Part shown: in pieces, positions 1 through 10,550 of the stretch | Numbering within the stretch: position 1 is the first letter of the stretch | How the letters are laid out: every line of letters starts with the position of its first letter | Assembly (NCBI RefSeq): GCF_000179235.2 | Contig: NZ_CP039373.1 | Span: forward strand, 1,395,860-1,459,859 | Direction: 5' to 3' | DNA from: Synechococcus sp. CB0101 | GTDB lineage: Bacteria > Cyanobacteriota > Cyanobacteriia > PCC-6307 > Cyanobiaceae | Length of the DNA: 64,000 bases | The notes under the pieces: generated by a model | Databases searched by the model: none | Told to the model about the DNA's origin: nothing | What the model saw: only the letters and a program-made list of their open reading frames with translations | Translations under genes and position numbers: made by a program

Positions 1-2
1 CA

Positions 3-473
3 GCCATGGGCGCCGTGCCTCGCCTCACCGGCGATCTGGCCGCCGATCCCTACTACCGCTGGCTGAACAACAACTTCCTGCTGCTGCAGCTGCCCCTGGC
101 CGGTCTGCTGTTCTGGATCGGCACGGCAACAGGTGCTGGCGGCTGGGCCCTAGTGCTCTGGGGCATTCCCCTGCGCCTGGTGCTCGTGTATCACGCCACC
201 TGGCTGGTGAACTCCGCCACCCACCGCTGGGGCTATGTGCTCCACGACAGCGGTGATGGCTCCCGCAACAATCCCTGGGTGGCCGCCGTGACCTTCGGCG
301 AGGGCTGGCACAACACGCACCACGCCTATCCCCATTCCGCTCGCCACGGCTGGGGCCGCCGCGAGCCCGACCTCACCTGGATGCACATTCAGCTGATGCA
401 ACGCCTGGGTCTGGCAACCCAGGTGCGTCTGCCGGCGCCGCTCCGGGAATCGGCTCAGGCACCCGTGGCGTAG
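3..473 (+). CDS. desC: Fatty acid desaturase, C-terminal part (cut by window start)
   Basis: This is the C-terminal part of a membrane acyl-lipid desaturase, probably the delta-9 type that introduces the first double bond in membrane fatty acids. The reading frame is open to the window edge, so the ATG at 6 is probably internal. Visible are two hydrophobic stretches (LLLQLPLAGLLFWIGTA and an ALVLWGIPLRLVLVYHA-type segment), the motif NSATHRWG, and the third histidine box HNTHHAYPHSARHGW, whose histidines bind the di-iron centre. The GEGWHN-HHAYPHSARHGW context is typical of DesC proteins. The assignment to DesC rather than another desaturase rests on this C-terminal half only. Confidence 0.85.
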   Translation, partial: AMGAVPRLTGDLAADPYYRWLNNNFLLLQLPLAGLLFWIGTATGAGGWALVLWGIPLRLVLVYHATWLVNSATHRWGYVLHDSGDGSRNNPWVAAVTFGEGWHNTHHAYPHSARHGWGRREPDLTWMHIQLMQRLGLATQVRLPAPLRESAQAPVA

Positions 474-516
474 GCTCCTAAGTCGCCCATCCGTTGATCG
501 TTAGTTCGTAGATCCC

Positions 517-975
517 ATGGCCAAGCGCGTTTCTGTGGTCCTCAGCGAGGACGTCCTCAGCCTGGGTAAGGACGGCGATCTGGTTGAAGTGGCGCCCGGT
601 TACGCCCGCAACTTCCTGCTGCCCCAGGGCAAGGCTGTGCCCGTCACCCCCGCGGTGATGCGCCAGGTGGAGCACCGCCGCGCCAAGGAAGCTGAGCGTC
701 AAGCCGCCCTCAAGGCTGAAGCCGTGGCCTTCCGCACCGCCCTCGACACCATCGGTCGCTTCACCGTGAAGAAGCAAACCGGTGGTGACGACGTGCTATT
801 CGGCACCGTGACCAACGGCGACGTGGCCGAGGCCATCGAAGCCGCCACCAAGAAGGAAGTGGATCGCCGCGACATCATCGTTCCCGAAATCCACCGCACC
901 GGCACCTACAAGGTGCAGGTGAAGCTGCACAGCGAAGTGACCGCTGAAATCAACCTGGAAGTGGTCAGCCACTGA
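517..975 (+). CDS. rplI: 50S ribosomal protein L9
   Basis: L9 is a two-domain protein that binds domain V of 23S rRNA and bridges ribosomes. The 152-residue length is normal for the family. The N-terminal signature is clear: [19 protein letters not shown] followed by [15 protein letters not shown] connecting helix rich in Lys, Glu and Ala (about residues 45-75) leads to the C-terminal domain. It lies 44 bp downstream of the desaturase and upstream of dnaB; L9 next to dnaB is a common bacterial arrangement. A likely terminator at 1037-1070 separates it from dnaB. Confidence 0.97.
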   Translation: MAKRVSVVLSEDVLSLGKDGDLVEVAPGYARNFLLPQGKAVPVTPAVMRQVEHRRAKEAERQAALKAEAVAFRTALDTIGRFTVKKQTGGDDVLFGTVTNGDVAEAIEAATKKEVDRRDIIVPEIHRTGTYKVQVKLHSEVTAEINLEVVSH

Positions 976-1036
976 TCGGGCTTCTCCAGCCAGGCGTTGC
1001 CTCCCGCGGCGCCCGCGGGAGAATGACCATCCCCTT

Positions 1037-1070
1037 CGCCGTCAGGCCCTGCAGGGTCTGGCGGTTTTTT
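1037..1070 (+). terminator. Rho-independent terminator after rplI
   Basis: An inverted repeat CCG-CAG-CCCT / AGGG-CTG-CGG is followed directly by six T residues (1065-1070). It lies about 60 bp after the rplI stop codon and just before dnaB on the same strand, so it probably ends the rplI transcript. Confidence 0.7.
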
Positions 1071-1093
1071 GTTCTTCAGGCAGCGACCCGGCC

Positions 1094-2512
1094 ATGGTGA
1101 GCGTTCCCCTCAGCAACCTCGACCCTGAGGAGGGCCAGGGCCGCCGACCAGGCTCCCGCGGCAGGCCCCGCGATGAGGCCAGCTTTGAGGCGATGCCCGA
1201 TGGCGTACCGCCGCAGAACCTCGAGGCGGAAGAGGCCGTATTGGGCGGCATCCTGCTGGATCCCGACGCCATCGGCCGGGTGGCGGATGTGCTGCAGCCC
1301 GAGGCCTTCTATCTCACGGCCCACCGCGAGATCTATCGCACCGCCCTGATGCTGCACGGCCAGGGCAAACCCACCGACCTCACGGCCATGACCGCCTGGC
1401 TGGCGGATACCGGCGCCCTAGAGAAGGTGGGCGGCAGCGGCCGGCTGGTGGAACTGGTGGAGCGCACCCTCTCCACCGCCTCAATCGACCAGGTGGCCCG
1501 CCTGGTGATGGACAAGTTCCTGCGCCGCCAGCTGATCCGCTCGGGCAACGAGGTGATCCAGCTCGGCTTCGATCAGGGCAAGCCGATGGAGCAGGTGCTC
1601 GATGAGGCGGAGCAGAAGATCTTCGCCATCAGCCAGGAGAAACCCAGCACCGGCCTCACCCCCACCGCTGAAATCCTCACTGCCACCTTCAACGAGATCG
1701 AGAGCCGCTCGTTAGGCACGGCCGTGGCCGGCATCCCGGTGAACTTCTACGACCTCGATGCAATGACCCAGGGGCTGCAGCGCAGCGACCTGATCATCAT
1801 TGCCGGCCGCCCTGCCATGGGTAAAACCGCGATCACGCTCAACCTGGCCAAGAACGTGGCCCAGCTGCACAACCTGCCGGTGTGCGTGTTCTCGCTCGAG
1901 ATGAGCAAAGAGCAGCTCACCTATCGCCTGCTGGCGATGGAGGTGGGGATCGAAAGCGGCCGCCTGCGCACGGGCCGGCTGCAACCGGAGGAGTGGCCGC
2001 TGCTGGGCCAGGGCATCAGCACCCTCGGCCAGATGCCGATCTACATCGACGACAAACCCAACGCCGGTGTGCTCGAGATGCGCTCGCTCTGCCGGCGCCT
2101 GATGGCCGAATCCGGCAAGGAATTGGGGCTGGTGGTGATCGACTACCTGCAGCTGATGGAAGGCAGCGGCTCCGATAACCGCGTGCAGGAGCTCTCGCGC
2201 ATCACCCGAGGCCTCAAGCAGATGGCGCGCGAACTCAACGTGCCGGTGATTGCCCTCTCCCAGCTCAGCCGCGGCGTGGAGGCCCGCACCAACAAACGCC
2301 CGATGCTTTCCGACCTGCGCGAATCGGGCTCGATCGAGCAGGACGCCGACCTGGTGCTGATGATCTACCGCGACGAGTACTACAACCCCGATACCCCCGA
2401 TCGCGGCATCACCGAAATCATCGTGACCAAGCACCGCAACGGCCCGGTGGGCACGGTGAAGTTGCTGTTTGAGCCCCAATTCACCCGTTTCCGCAACCTG
2501 GCCGCGCCCTAG
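1094..2512 (+). CDS. dnaB: Replicative DNA helicase DnaB
   Basis: DnaB is the hexameric 5'-3' helicase of the replication fork. The N-terminal primase-interaction domain begins with PPQNLEAEEAVLGGILLDPDAI (split here by its typical EAE motif at about residue 43), and the RecA-like C-terminal domain carries Walker A GRPAMGKTA at about residue 237 and the VVIDYLQLM Walker B region. The length of 472 residues is normal. Some cyanobacterial dnaB genes carry inteins, but this one is uninterrupted. The N-terminus has about 35 extra low-complexity residues before the conserved domain, so the true start could lie slightly downstream. Confidence 0.97.
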   Translation: MVSVPLSNLDPEEGQGRRPGSRGRPRDEASFEAMPDGVPPQNLEAEEAVLGGILLDPDAIGRVADVLQPEAFYLTAHREIYRTALMLHGQGKPTDLTAMTAWLADTGALEKVGGSGRLVELVERTLSTASIDQVARLVMDKFLRRQLIRSGNEVIQLGFDQGKPMEQVLDEAEQKIFAISQEKPSTGLTPTAEILTATFNEIESRSLGTAVAGIPVNFYDLDAMTQGLQRSDLIIIAGRPAMGKTAITLNLAKNVAQLHNLPVCVFSLEMSKEQLTYRLLAMEVGIESGRLRTGRLQPEEWPLLGQGISTLGQMPIYIDDKPNAGVLEMRSLCRRLMAESGKELGLVVIDYLQLMEGSGSDNRVQELSRITRGLKQMARELNVPVIALSQLSRGVEARTNKRPMLSDLRESGSIEQDADLVLMIYRDEYYNPDTPDRGITEIIVTKHRNGPVGTVKLLFEPQFTRFRNLAAP

Positions 2513-2521
2513 CGTCAGCCC

Positions 2522-4453
2522 ATGGCCTTCAGCACCCCGCCCACCGAACACTTCGACGTGATCGTCGTGGGGGGCGGTCACGCCGGCTGTGAAGCAGCGA
2601 TCACGGCGGCGCGGCTGGGCTGCTCCACGGCGCTGTTTTCGCTCAATCTGGATCGCATCGCCTGGCAGCCCTGCAACCCGGCGGTGGGCGGGCCAGCCAA
2701 AAGCCAGCTGGTGCATGAGGTGGATGCCCTCGGCGGCGTGATCGGCCGCCTCGCCGATGCCACCGCCCTGCAGAAACGCATCCTCAACGCGAGCCGCGGC
2801 CCGGCCGTCTGGGCCCTGCGCGCCCAAACCGACAAACGCCAATACGCCCGCCAGATGCTGCAGCTGCTGCAGCACACCCCCAACCTGGCCCTACGTGAGG
2901 CCATGGTGACGGGCCTCGAGGTGGAGGGGACCCCGGGCGAAGACGCACGCATCACCGGAGTGCGCACCTACTTCGGCAGCACCTACAGCGCCGGCGCCGT
3001 GGTGCTCACCGCCGGCACCTTCCTGGGCGGGCAGATCTGGGTGGGCAATCAATCGATGAGTGCCGGCCGTGCCGGAGAGCAAGCCGCCGAAGGCCTCACC
3101 GAAGCCCTCGAAGCGCTGGGCTTCCAGATGGGTCGGCTCAAAACCGGCACCCCCGCCCGGGTCGACCGGCGCAGCATCGCCCTCGACCAACTCGAGGAGC
3201 AACCCAGCGACGCCCACGAGCGCTACTTCTCCTTTGATCCGGCCAGCTGGGTGAGCGGCGAGCCGATGAGCTGCCACATCACCCGCACCACGGCCGCAAC
3301 CCATCAGCTGATTCGCGACAACCTGCACCTCACACCGATCTACGGCGGCTTCATCGACAGCAAGGGCCCCCGCTATTGCCCCTCGATCGAAGACAAGATC
3401 GTGCGCTTCGTCGACAAGGAGTCGCACCAAATCTTCCTGGAGCCGGAAGGGCGCGACACCCCCGAGATCTATGTGCAGGGGTTCTCCACTGGCCTGCCGG
3501 AGCGGTTGCAGCTGGAGCTGCTGCGCACACTTCCAGGCCTGGAGCAGTGCGTGATGCTGCGGCCCGCCTATGCCGTGGATTACGACTATCTGCCCGCCAC
3601 CCAGCTCAAGCCCTCCTTGGAAACCAAGCGGGTGCAGGGTCTCTATTCCGCTGGCCAGCTCAACGGCACCACCGGCTACGAGGAAGCCGCGGCCCAGGGT
3701 CTGGTGGCCGGCCTCAACGCCGTGCGCCAACTGCGGGGTGAAACGCCGACGCACTTCCCGAGGGAAGGCAGCTACATCGGCACGATGATCGACGACCTGA
3801 TCACCAAAGACCTCCGGGAGCCCTACCGGGTGCTCACCAGCCGCAGTGAATACCGGCTGGTGCTGCGGGGCGACAACGCCGACCGGCGCCTCACCCCCCT
3901 GGGCCGTGAGCTCGGCCTGATCGACGATCGCCGCTGGGAGACCTACACCCGCAAACAAGACGCCATCGCCGCCGAAACCCAACGCCTGGAGACGGTGCGG
4001 CTGAAGGTGAGTGATCCAGCGGCCACTGCCGTGGTGGAGCAGACCGGCGCCGCCATCAAAGGCTCGATCACCCTCGCGGATTTGCTGCGCCGCCCCGGCT
4101 TCCGCAGCGACGACCTAGTGCGCCATGGATTGGCCGACGCCGACCTCCCCCTCGACGTGCGCGAAGGCGCTGAGATCGACATCAAATACAGCGGCTACCT
4201 GGCCCGCCAGCAGCAACAGATCGATCAGGTGAAGAAGCAGGAACACAAAGCCATTCCTGATGGGATCGACTACGCCTCCATCAGCACCCTGTCGCGGGAA
4301 GCCCGCGAGAAGCTGGCGGCCGTACAGCCCCTGAATCTCGGCCAGGCCTCGCGGGTGCCGGGGGTAAGCCCGGCAGATGTCACCGCGCTGATGCTCTGGC
4401 TGGAGCTCGAGAGCCGGCGCCAGAAGCTCGTCAACAGCGGTCAGGATCGATAA
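2522..4453 (+). CDS. mnmG: tRNA uridine-5-carboxymethylaminomethyl modification enzyme MnmG
   Basis: MnmG (GidA) works with MnmE to add a carboxymethylaminomethyl group to U34 of tRNAs, using FAD and NADH. The N-terminal dinucleotide-binding motif [12 protein letters not shown], the TAGTFLGG segment and the family signatures [12 protein letters not shown] and [15 protein letters not shown] are all present. The length of 643 residues is typical. It starts 9 bp after the dnaB stop codon, so the two are probably cotranscribed. Confidence 0.97.
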   Translation: MAFSTPPTEHFDVIVVGGGHAGCEAAITAARLGCSTALFSLNLDRIAWQPCNPAVGGPAKSQLVHEVDALGGVIGRLADATALQKRILNASRGPAVWALRAQTDKRQYARQMLQLLQHTPNLALREAMVTGLEVEGTPGEDARITGVRTYFGSTYSAGAVVLTAGTFLGGQIWVGNQSMSAGRAGEQAAEGLTEALEALGFQMGRLKTGTPARVDRRSIALDQLEEQPSDAHERYFSFDPASWVSGEPMSCHITRTTAATHQLIRDNLHLTPIYGGFIDSKGPRYCPSIEDKIVRFVDKESHQIFLEPEGRDTPEIYVQGFSTGLPERLQLELLRTLPGLEQCVMLRPAYAVDYDYLPATQLKPSLETKRVQGLYSAGQLNGTTGYEEAAAQGLVAGLNAVRQLRGETPTHFPREGSYIGTMIDDLITKDLREPYRVLTSRSEYRLVLRGDNADRRLTPLGRELGLIDDRRWETYTRKQDAIAAETQRLETVRLKVSDPAATAVVEQTGAAIKGSITLADLLRRPGFRSDDLVRHGLADADLPLDVREGAEIDIKYSGYLARQQQQIDQVKKQEHKAIPDGIDYASISTLSREAREKLAAVQPLNLGQASRVPGVSPADVTALMLWLELESRRQKLVNSGQDR

Positions 4454-4532
4454 GGTGCGGTTCACAGCTCGACGCGTCGCACCGCCCTGACGCAGCGATT
4501 CCCAACTGCTTGTACAGGTTGAATCCCAAGCC

Positions 4533-5312
4533 TTGAGCGCGTCCCGTCCTAGCAACACCTCACGGGCCTACTGGGAGCTCAAGGCCGAGCAGGTGATGGA
4601 TCGGGTGTTTGAGAACGCCGGCCGCACCAGCCCGGCTCCGCTCCACCACTCACCAACACCAGCCGCCCACCAGCCACCACCAGCCGAAGCAGAACCGATC
4701 GAGGTGAAGGTGCGCGAAGCGCGCTGGCGCTGGCCGTGGCGGCGGCTTCAGCCCTGGCAGCTGGCGGCGACCGCCTTGGCCGGCTTCGGATTGCTGGGAG
4801 GCATGGGTCTCTGGCATGGCTGGAGCGAAGCCCGTAACGACCTGCGCCAGGAGCGCAATCTGCGCTTGCTGGAGGGGATCCGCAGCCTCGAGAGCGCGCC
4901 GTCAACGCCCCAGGCCACGGCAACGAATCCCGCCAGCGATGGGCTCCCGCCACCACCACCCAGCGAGCCCTGGATCGAAGAGCTGGGGCAACTGGAGGGC
5001 AGCGCCCCGGCCGGTGCTCCACCGCTGCAAGTTCCCCTGAATGGCACCCTGCAGGCCCCAGCGCCTCCCGCCACGGCAAGTGCTGCGGCACCCGCCAGCT
5101 CCGGAGCAGGAACACCCGAACTCCTGGGGGTGGTGCAGATTCCCGGCAAACCAGGCTCCGCCATCTTCCAGTTGGGCGGCAGTTCCACCAATGCCCTGGT
5201 GGGCGAGATGATCGGCAGTAGCGGCTGGAAGCTGGTATCCACCAGCGGCGACAGCGCCGTCATCGAACGCGGTGGAGCTAGTCGCCGCGTCAGCATCAGC
5301 AGTGGTTTCTAG
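4533..5312 (+). CDS. Single-pass membrane protein, PilP/GspC-like C-terminus
   Basis: The function is not recognised with confidence. The protein has a basic N-terminal cytoplasmic part of about 75 residues, one transmembrane helix (WQLAATALAGFGLLGGMGLW), a proline/alanine-rich linker, and a C-terminal module of about 65 residues starting at LLGVVQIPGKPGSAIFQ and ending in a sheet-like segment. A cytoplasmic tail, one helix, a Pro-rich linker and a small terminal beta domain is the layout of GspC- and PilP-like secretion or pilus assembly proteins, so that link is an inference from architecture. The start is a TTG codon at 4533; the ATG at 4596 is an alternative. Confidence 0.6.
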   Translation: MSASRPSNTSRAYWELKAEQVMDRVFENAGRTSPAPLHHSPTPAAHQPPPAEAEPIEVKVREARWRWPWRRLQPWQLAATALAGFGLLGGMGLWHGWSEARNDLRQERNLRLLEGIRSLESAPSTPQATATNPASDGLPPPPPSEPWIEELGQLEGSAPAGAPPLQVPLNGTLQAPAPPATASAAAPASSGAGTPELLGVVQIPGKPGSAIFQLGGSSTNALVGEMIGSSGWKLVSTSGDSAVIERGGASRRVSISSGF

Positions 5313-5341
5313 GGGGCCGGCGAGCCCTCAGCGCTGCGCCG

Positions 5342-5944
5342 ATGCCCCCCACGAAGCTCTGGCCCTCTCCCCTGCCGCTCTGGCAGGCAGCCCCCGAGGC
5401 CGTGGCTGCTGGGCTCGGGGGTGAAGCCGATGGCGATCAGAGCGCCCTCACTGGCCCTTGGCGACTGCTGCTGCTGGGCGATGGCAGCCCCACCCGCCAC
5501 CTGCAGTCGCTCACGGGGATCGCCGTGGATGTGGAGGTGATCGCCATGGAGGCAGACAGCGACTGCCAACAGGAGGCGCCACCGGAAGTGGCCGAATTGG
5601 ATCAGCCGTTGCTGCGCCGCCAGGTGTGGCTGCGCTGCGGCACCCAGACCCTGGCCTGGGCGGAGAGCTGGTGGAACCAAAGCGAAGCGGAACGCCACCT
5701 GCAGGAGCGCAACCAGCCGATCTGGCGCAGCCTCACCGCCAAACGGGCCGAGCTCTATCGCGAAGTGGATGGGCTGGCGTTGGTGGCAGCTCCCTTGCTG
5801 GAGAAGGGATTTGGGCATCCGGGCCCCTACTGGAGCCGCCACTACCGCTTTTTCCGCGGCGGCCGCGAACTCACCGTGATTCGCGAAGTGTTCTCCCCGG
5901 CACTGGAGCGCTGGCTGGGCCCAGCCCAACACACAGCTTCATAA
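5342..5944 (+). CDS. Chorismate lyase (cyanobacterial DUF98 type)
   Basis: Chorismate lyase converts chorismate to 4-hydroxybenzoate and pyruvate, the first step of plastoquinone head-group synthesis in cyanobacteria. The protein has the family pattern: a central RRQVWLRCG strand, then WAESWWN, a basic helix containing PIWRSL and ELYREVDGL, and the C-terminal GPYWSRHYRFFRGGRELTVI, with arginines expected to hold the substrate. The length of 200 residues fits. It follows the membrane protein by 29 bp. A family-level search would confirm the assignment. Confidence 0.75.
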   Translation: MPPTKLWPSPLPLWQAAPEAVAAGLGGEADGDQSALTGPWRLLLLGDGSPTRHLQSLTGIAVDVEVIAMEADSDCQQEAPPEVAELDQPLLRRQVWLRCGTQTLAWAESWWNQSEAERHLQERNQPIWRSLTAKRAELYREVDGLALVAAPLLEKGFGHPGPYWSRHYRFFRGGRELTVIREVFSPALERWLGPAQHTAS

Positions 5945-6040
5945 CGTTTTCAAACAAAGGCTACGAGTGGCTACAGAACGAACTTGACACCTTGCGGGGG
6001 GATGTGCTGCGAGCAGCATGAAGGCACTCTCCAGGGACCC

Positions 6041-6568
6041 ATGCTTCATCTCATCCGCGGCAGCCAAGCGCCACCCCCCGCGGCCGCAACCGAACCCCAG
6101 TGGCTCTCCCTCACCGACCTGGGGCGCATCTACGGGATTTCCGCCGTGCACTGTGGCCGACTGCTCAGCGAGGCCGGTCTGCGCGATGCCAACGGCCAGC
6201 CCAGCCGCCACGCCCTGCGCAGCGGTTGTGCGATCCGCGGCCATCAGCCCCATGCCCATGGCCCCACCCAGTGGCATCGCAACCACTGCCAAGCCGTGTT
6301 TCAGCGAGCGGGCCTCCAGCCCATCCTGCGCACCACCCTGGTGCAGCAATGGGCCCAGCTGCTCAGCGCCCTGACGGAAGGATCACCGTCAATTAGCACC
6401 AGCGCCGCCCAGATGGCCGAAGACCTCCCCGGCGAACTGGTGGAACCCGTGAACGCGGAACTCCGCGAGATCGGCTGCAGCTTTCAAGTGGCTGAACGCG
6501 GCCAGGCGCGCCACCGGCGTCAGTCGAATCGGCGACGCGAAGAGCGCGGCACCGTGCGGCCACTCTGA
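6041..6568 (+). CDS. Conserved hypothetical protein, helix-turn-helix-like N-terminus
   Basis: I do not recognise a specific function. The N-terminal half (WLSLTDLGRIYGISAVHCG, then LLSEAGLRD and PSRHAL) resembles a small winged-helix or phage-antirepressor-like module in which a helix-turn-helix is followed by a domain with His and Trp (THWHRNHCQAVFQ-like). The start at 6041 is chosen because the frame upstream begins with a weak TTG at 5984 and a low-complexity stretch. The 3' end overlaps the convergent gene by 49 bp. Confidence 0.55.
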   Translation: MLHLIRGSQAPPPAAATEPQWLSLTDLGRIYGISAVHCGRLLSEAGLRDANGQPSRHALRSGCAIRGHQPHAHGPTQWHRNHCQAVFQRAGLQPILRTTLVQQWAQLLSALTEGSPSISTSAAQMAEDLPGELVEPVNAELREIGCSFQVAERGQARHRRQSNRRREERGTVRPL

Positions 6569-7035
6569 AGCGGCGGTGCCGGTTCTGCCGCTGAAGCCCC
6601 AGCCCCGGCACTGCCGCGCTGCCAACGGCTCACGCTGAAGCTCTCCTCCTCTGGCCATTCATCGCCATCGGGCGCCGTCTGGCGGGCGGGGCGGCGGCGC
6701 GAGATGGCCTGCAACGGCTCACGCCGTGTCAATCGCCGCTGGGGCGATGCGGGTTCAGATCCCTCCCAGGATTCCCGCCAACCCTCGTCGTCTTCCAGCA
6801 GCCAATCGAGCTTGTCTTCCACCCAGCGGCCGAGGTGATCGAGCTTCAGGCCACTGGCGCGGCCAGCCGGCCGTGAGCCGGGCCGAGCCCCAGCCACCCC
6901 ATCCACCAACTGCCGGCCTGCCGACACCCACTGATCAAGCCGCTGCTCGAGCCTTGGCTCCGATCGGCGCGGGCCACGCCGTTCAAAGCGCTCGTCGGGG
7001 CGTTCATCACGCCAGTTGTCGTAGGCATCCACCAT
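6520..7035 (-). CDS. Conserved hypothetical protein, arginine-rich
   Basis: This 171-residue protein is strongly charged. It begins MVDAYDNWRDERPDERF, has a central module GRWVEDKLDWLLEDDEGW that looks like a short structured motif, and ends in a disordered Arg/Ser/Pro-rich tail. No catalytic motif is visible. Its composition suggests a nucleic-acid or protein-binding adaptor, but that is only an inference. It overlaps the 3' end of the preceding plus-strand gene. Confidence 0.55.
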   Translation of the reverse strand: MVDAYDNWRDERPDERFERRGPRRSEPRLEQRLDQWVSAGRQLVDGVAGARPGSRPAGRASGLKLDHLGRWVEDKLDWLLEDDEGWRESWEGSEPASPQRRLTRREPLQAISRRRPARQTAPDGDEWPEEESFSVSRWQRGSAGAGASAAEPAPPLQSGRTVPRSSRRRFD

Positions 7036-7066
7036 GCGTTCAGGCTAAGGGCGCTGAAGCGGGGCC

Positions 7067-7168
7067 TCAGCGCTGCAGCCGCCTGGCCCGCAGCCAGCGC
7101 TCCCGGGCCAGGCCCACCAAGGCGATGGTCAGCCCGCTCCACTGCAGTGCCCACAACGCGGTGCCCAT
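7067..7168 (-). CDS. Possible 33-residue membrane peptide
   Basis: A short open frame directly follows the SprT-like gene by 10 bp on the same strand. It encodes one hydrophobic helix (MGTALWALQWSGLTIALVGL) followed by a basic tail (ARERWLRARRLQR), the topology of a small single-pass membrane peptide. Only its position and composition support it. Confidence 0.3.
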   Translation of the reverse strand: MGTALWALQWSGLTIALVGLARERWLRARRLQR

Positions 7169-7178
7169 GGGCCGCAAC

Positions 7179-7766
7179 CTAGGCGGCCGCCGGCGTGAAC
7201 ACCAGCTGGCAGCTGGCATGCCAGCGCCCGCCGTGAAATCGCTCGCAGCACAAGCGACAGGCCACTCCGGGCCGGCGGCGGCGATAAGGGGATTCCAGAC
7301 CGCAGCTGGGGCAGGAGGCAATCCAGCGAGCCGGCTCGCTTGGCACCGGAAAGCGGTGGCGCACACTCACTTCAAACTCCTGCTGTGAGGCATTGATCGC
7401 CGCCATCCGGCTTCGGAAGTGGGGGCCATGCACTTCATCCGCCCGCACCACCCGATGCACCCAGGCGTGGATCATTTCGTGGCAGAGGGTGCTGAGGGTG
7501 GCCTCCTGGGGCAGGGGCTCCAGCAGCGGCCGCGACAACACGATCTCGCTGATCGGCTGGCCCTGGCGGTCACGGCCAAAGCGATAGAGGCCGGCACTAC
7601 GCCGCATGCGGCCATCGCTCCAGCGCACCGCCACCAGGGCCTGGCCATCGCCATCGGCCAGCTCGCCGGCGAAATGCTCGCGGTTGAGGCGGTGAAACAG
7701 CGGCAGCAGCGGGACGAGGGGCACGCTCAGGGCTGGCTGCAACGGCGGCAGTCTGGCTGAGATCAC
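7179..7766 (-). CDS. SprT-like zinc metallopeptidase domain protein
   Basis: SprT/Spartan-type proteins have a zinc-dependent HExxH site; eukaryotic members degrade DNA-protein crosslinks, and bacterial roles are less clear. The motif HEMIHAWVH is present in the middle of the protein, and four C-terminal cysteines (CPSCGLESPYRRRR then CRLCCERF) form a likely zinc ribbon, as in the family. The frame extends to an ATG at 7865, but that would overlap the divergent gene starting at 7845. The GTG at 7766, just before the first conserved residues, is preferred. Confidence 0.75.
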   Translation of the reverse strand: MISARLPPLQPALSVPLVPLLPLFHRLNREHFAGELADGDGQALVAVRWSDGRMRRSAGLYRFGRDRQGQPISEIVLSRPLLEPLPQEATLSTLCHEMIHAWVHRVVRADEVHGPHFRSRMAAINASQQEFEVSVRHRFPVPSEPARWIASCPSCGLESPYRRRRPGVACRLCCERFHGGRWHASCQLVFTPAAA

Positions 7767-7844
7767 CAGCCCGGTGCTGGAACCCGCACTGCGCTGCAAG
7801 GGGGCTGGTCCTGCAGAATCACCCCCACCCCTCTCCGCGCGCCC

Positions 7845-8264
7845 ATGGACGGACAACTGGTGCAATCGATCGGCACCAAGGCCCTGTTGGCCGGCGCCGG
7901 CACCCTGCTCCTCTACTGGACGATCAACGCCGTCAAGTTGGTGTTGAACGCGCGCGGGATCAACCCCGTGATCAAGCAGTTCTTCACCCAGGTGGCCTCA
8001 GGCCGGGTGGATGCCGCCTACCTGCTCACCACCAAGAACTACCGCTCCCACGTAAACCGGCAGCAGTTCATCCGCTTCCTGGCCGGGTTGCAGCTCAACA
8101 AATACCGCAACCTCAAGTCGGGTCGTCCCCGCATCCAGGAAGACCAGATCACCCTCACCGTGAAGCTCAAGGCCGAGAACAACGATGAGCTGCCCCTCGA
8201 TTTCACCTTTGTGAAGGTGGAGGAAGACTGGAAGGTGGACCGCATCCAGAAGGCCGCCGCCTGA
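7845..8264 (+). CDS. Conserved hypothetical membrane-anchored protein
   Basis: The protein has an N-terminal hydrophobic segment (ALLAGAGTLLLYWTINAVKL) and then a soluble domain of about 105 residues with the pattern FFTQVASGRVDAAYLLTT, RQQFIRFLAGLQLN and a C-terminal FVKVEEDWKVDRI. This is the layout of a small cystatin/NTF2-like lipoprotein or membrane-anchored domain (DUF4864/DUF4878-like). No enzymatic residues are evident. It is divergent from the SprT-like gene and lies 25 bp before ligA. Confidence 0.65.
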   Translation: MDGQLVQSIGTKALLAGAGTLLLYWTINAVKLVLNARGINPVIKQFFTQVASGRVDAAYLLTTKNYRSHVNRQQFIRFLAGLQLNKYRNLKSGRPRIQEDQITLTVKLKAENNDELPLDFTFVKVEEDWKVDRIQKAAA

Positions 8265-8286
8265 TCGTCCGGTCCGCACCCGTTGA

Positions 8287-10362
<2,076 letters not shown>

Positions 10363-10550
10363 CCACTGCCCGGCACACCACCGCCGCGTGCAATGGGCCT
10401 GCCGCCAACACGCCGAAGCCAGTCACAGCACCCGACGAGCAATAGCTTGCTGCTCACTGGAGCTTCAATGAACCTTATCGATTGTCATGGGCCACATTGC
10501 CATACGGACATCACAATCTGATACTAGCCATAGCTCAGCAAACCCAATAG

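Noticed and set aside
1712-2875. Long minus-strand open frame across dnaB and mnmG
   Set aside because: It is antisense to two complete conserved genes and has shadow composition.
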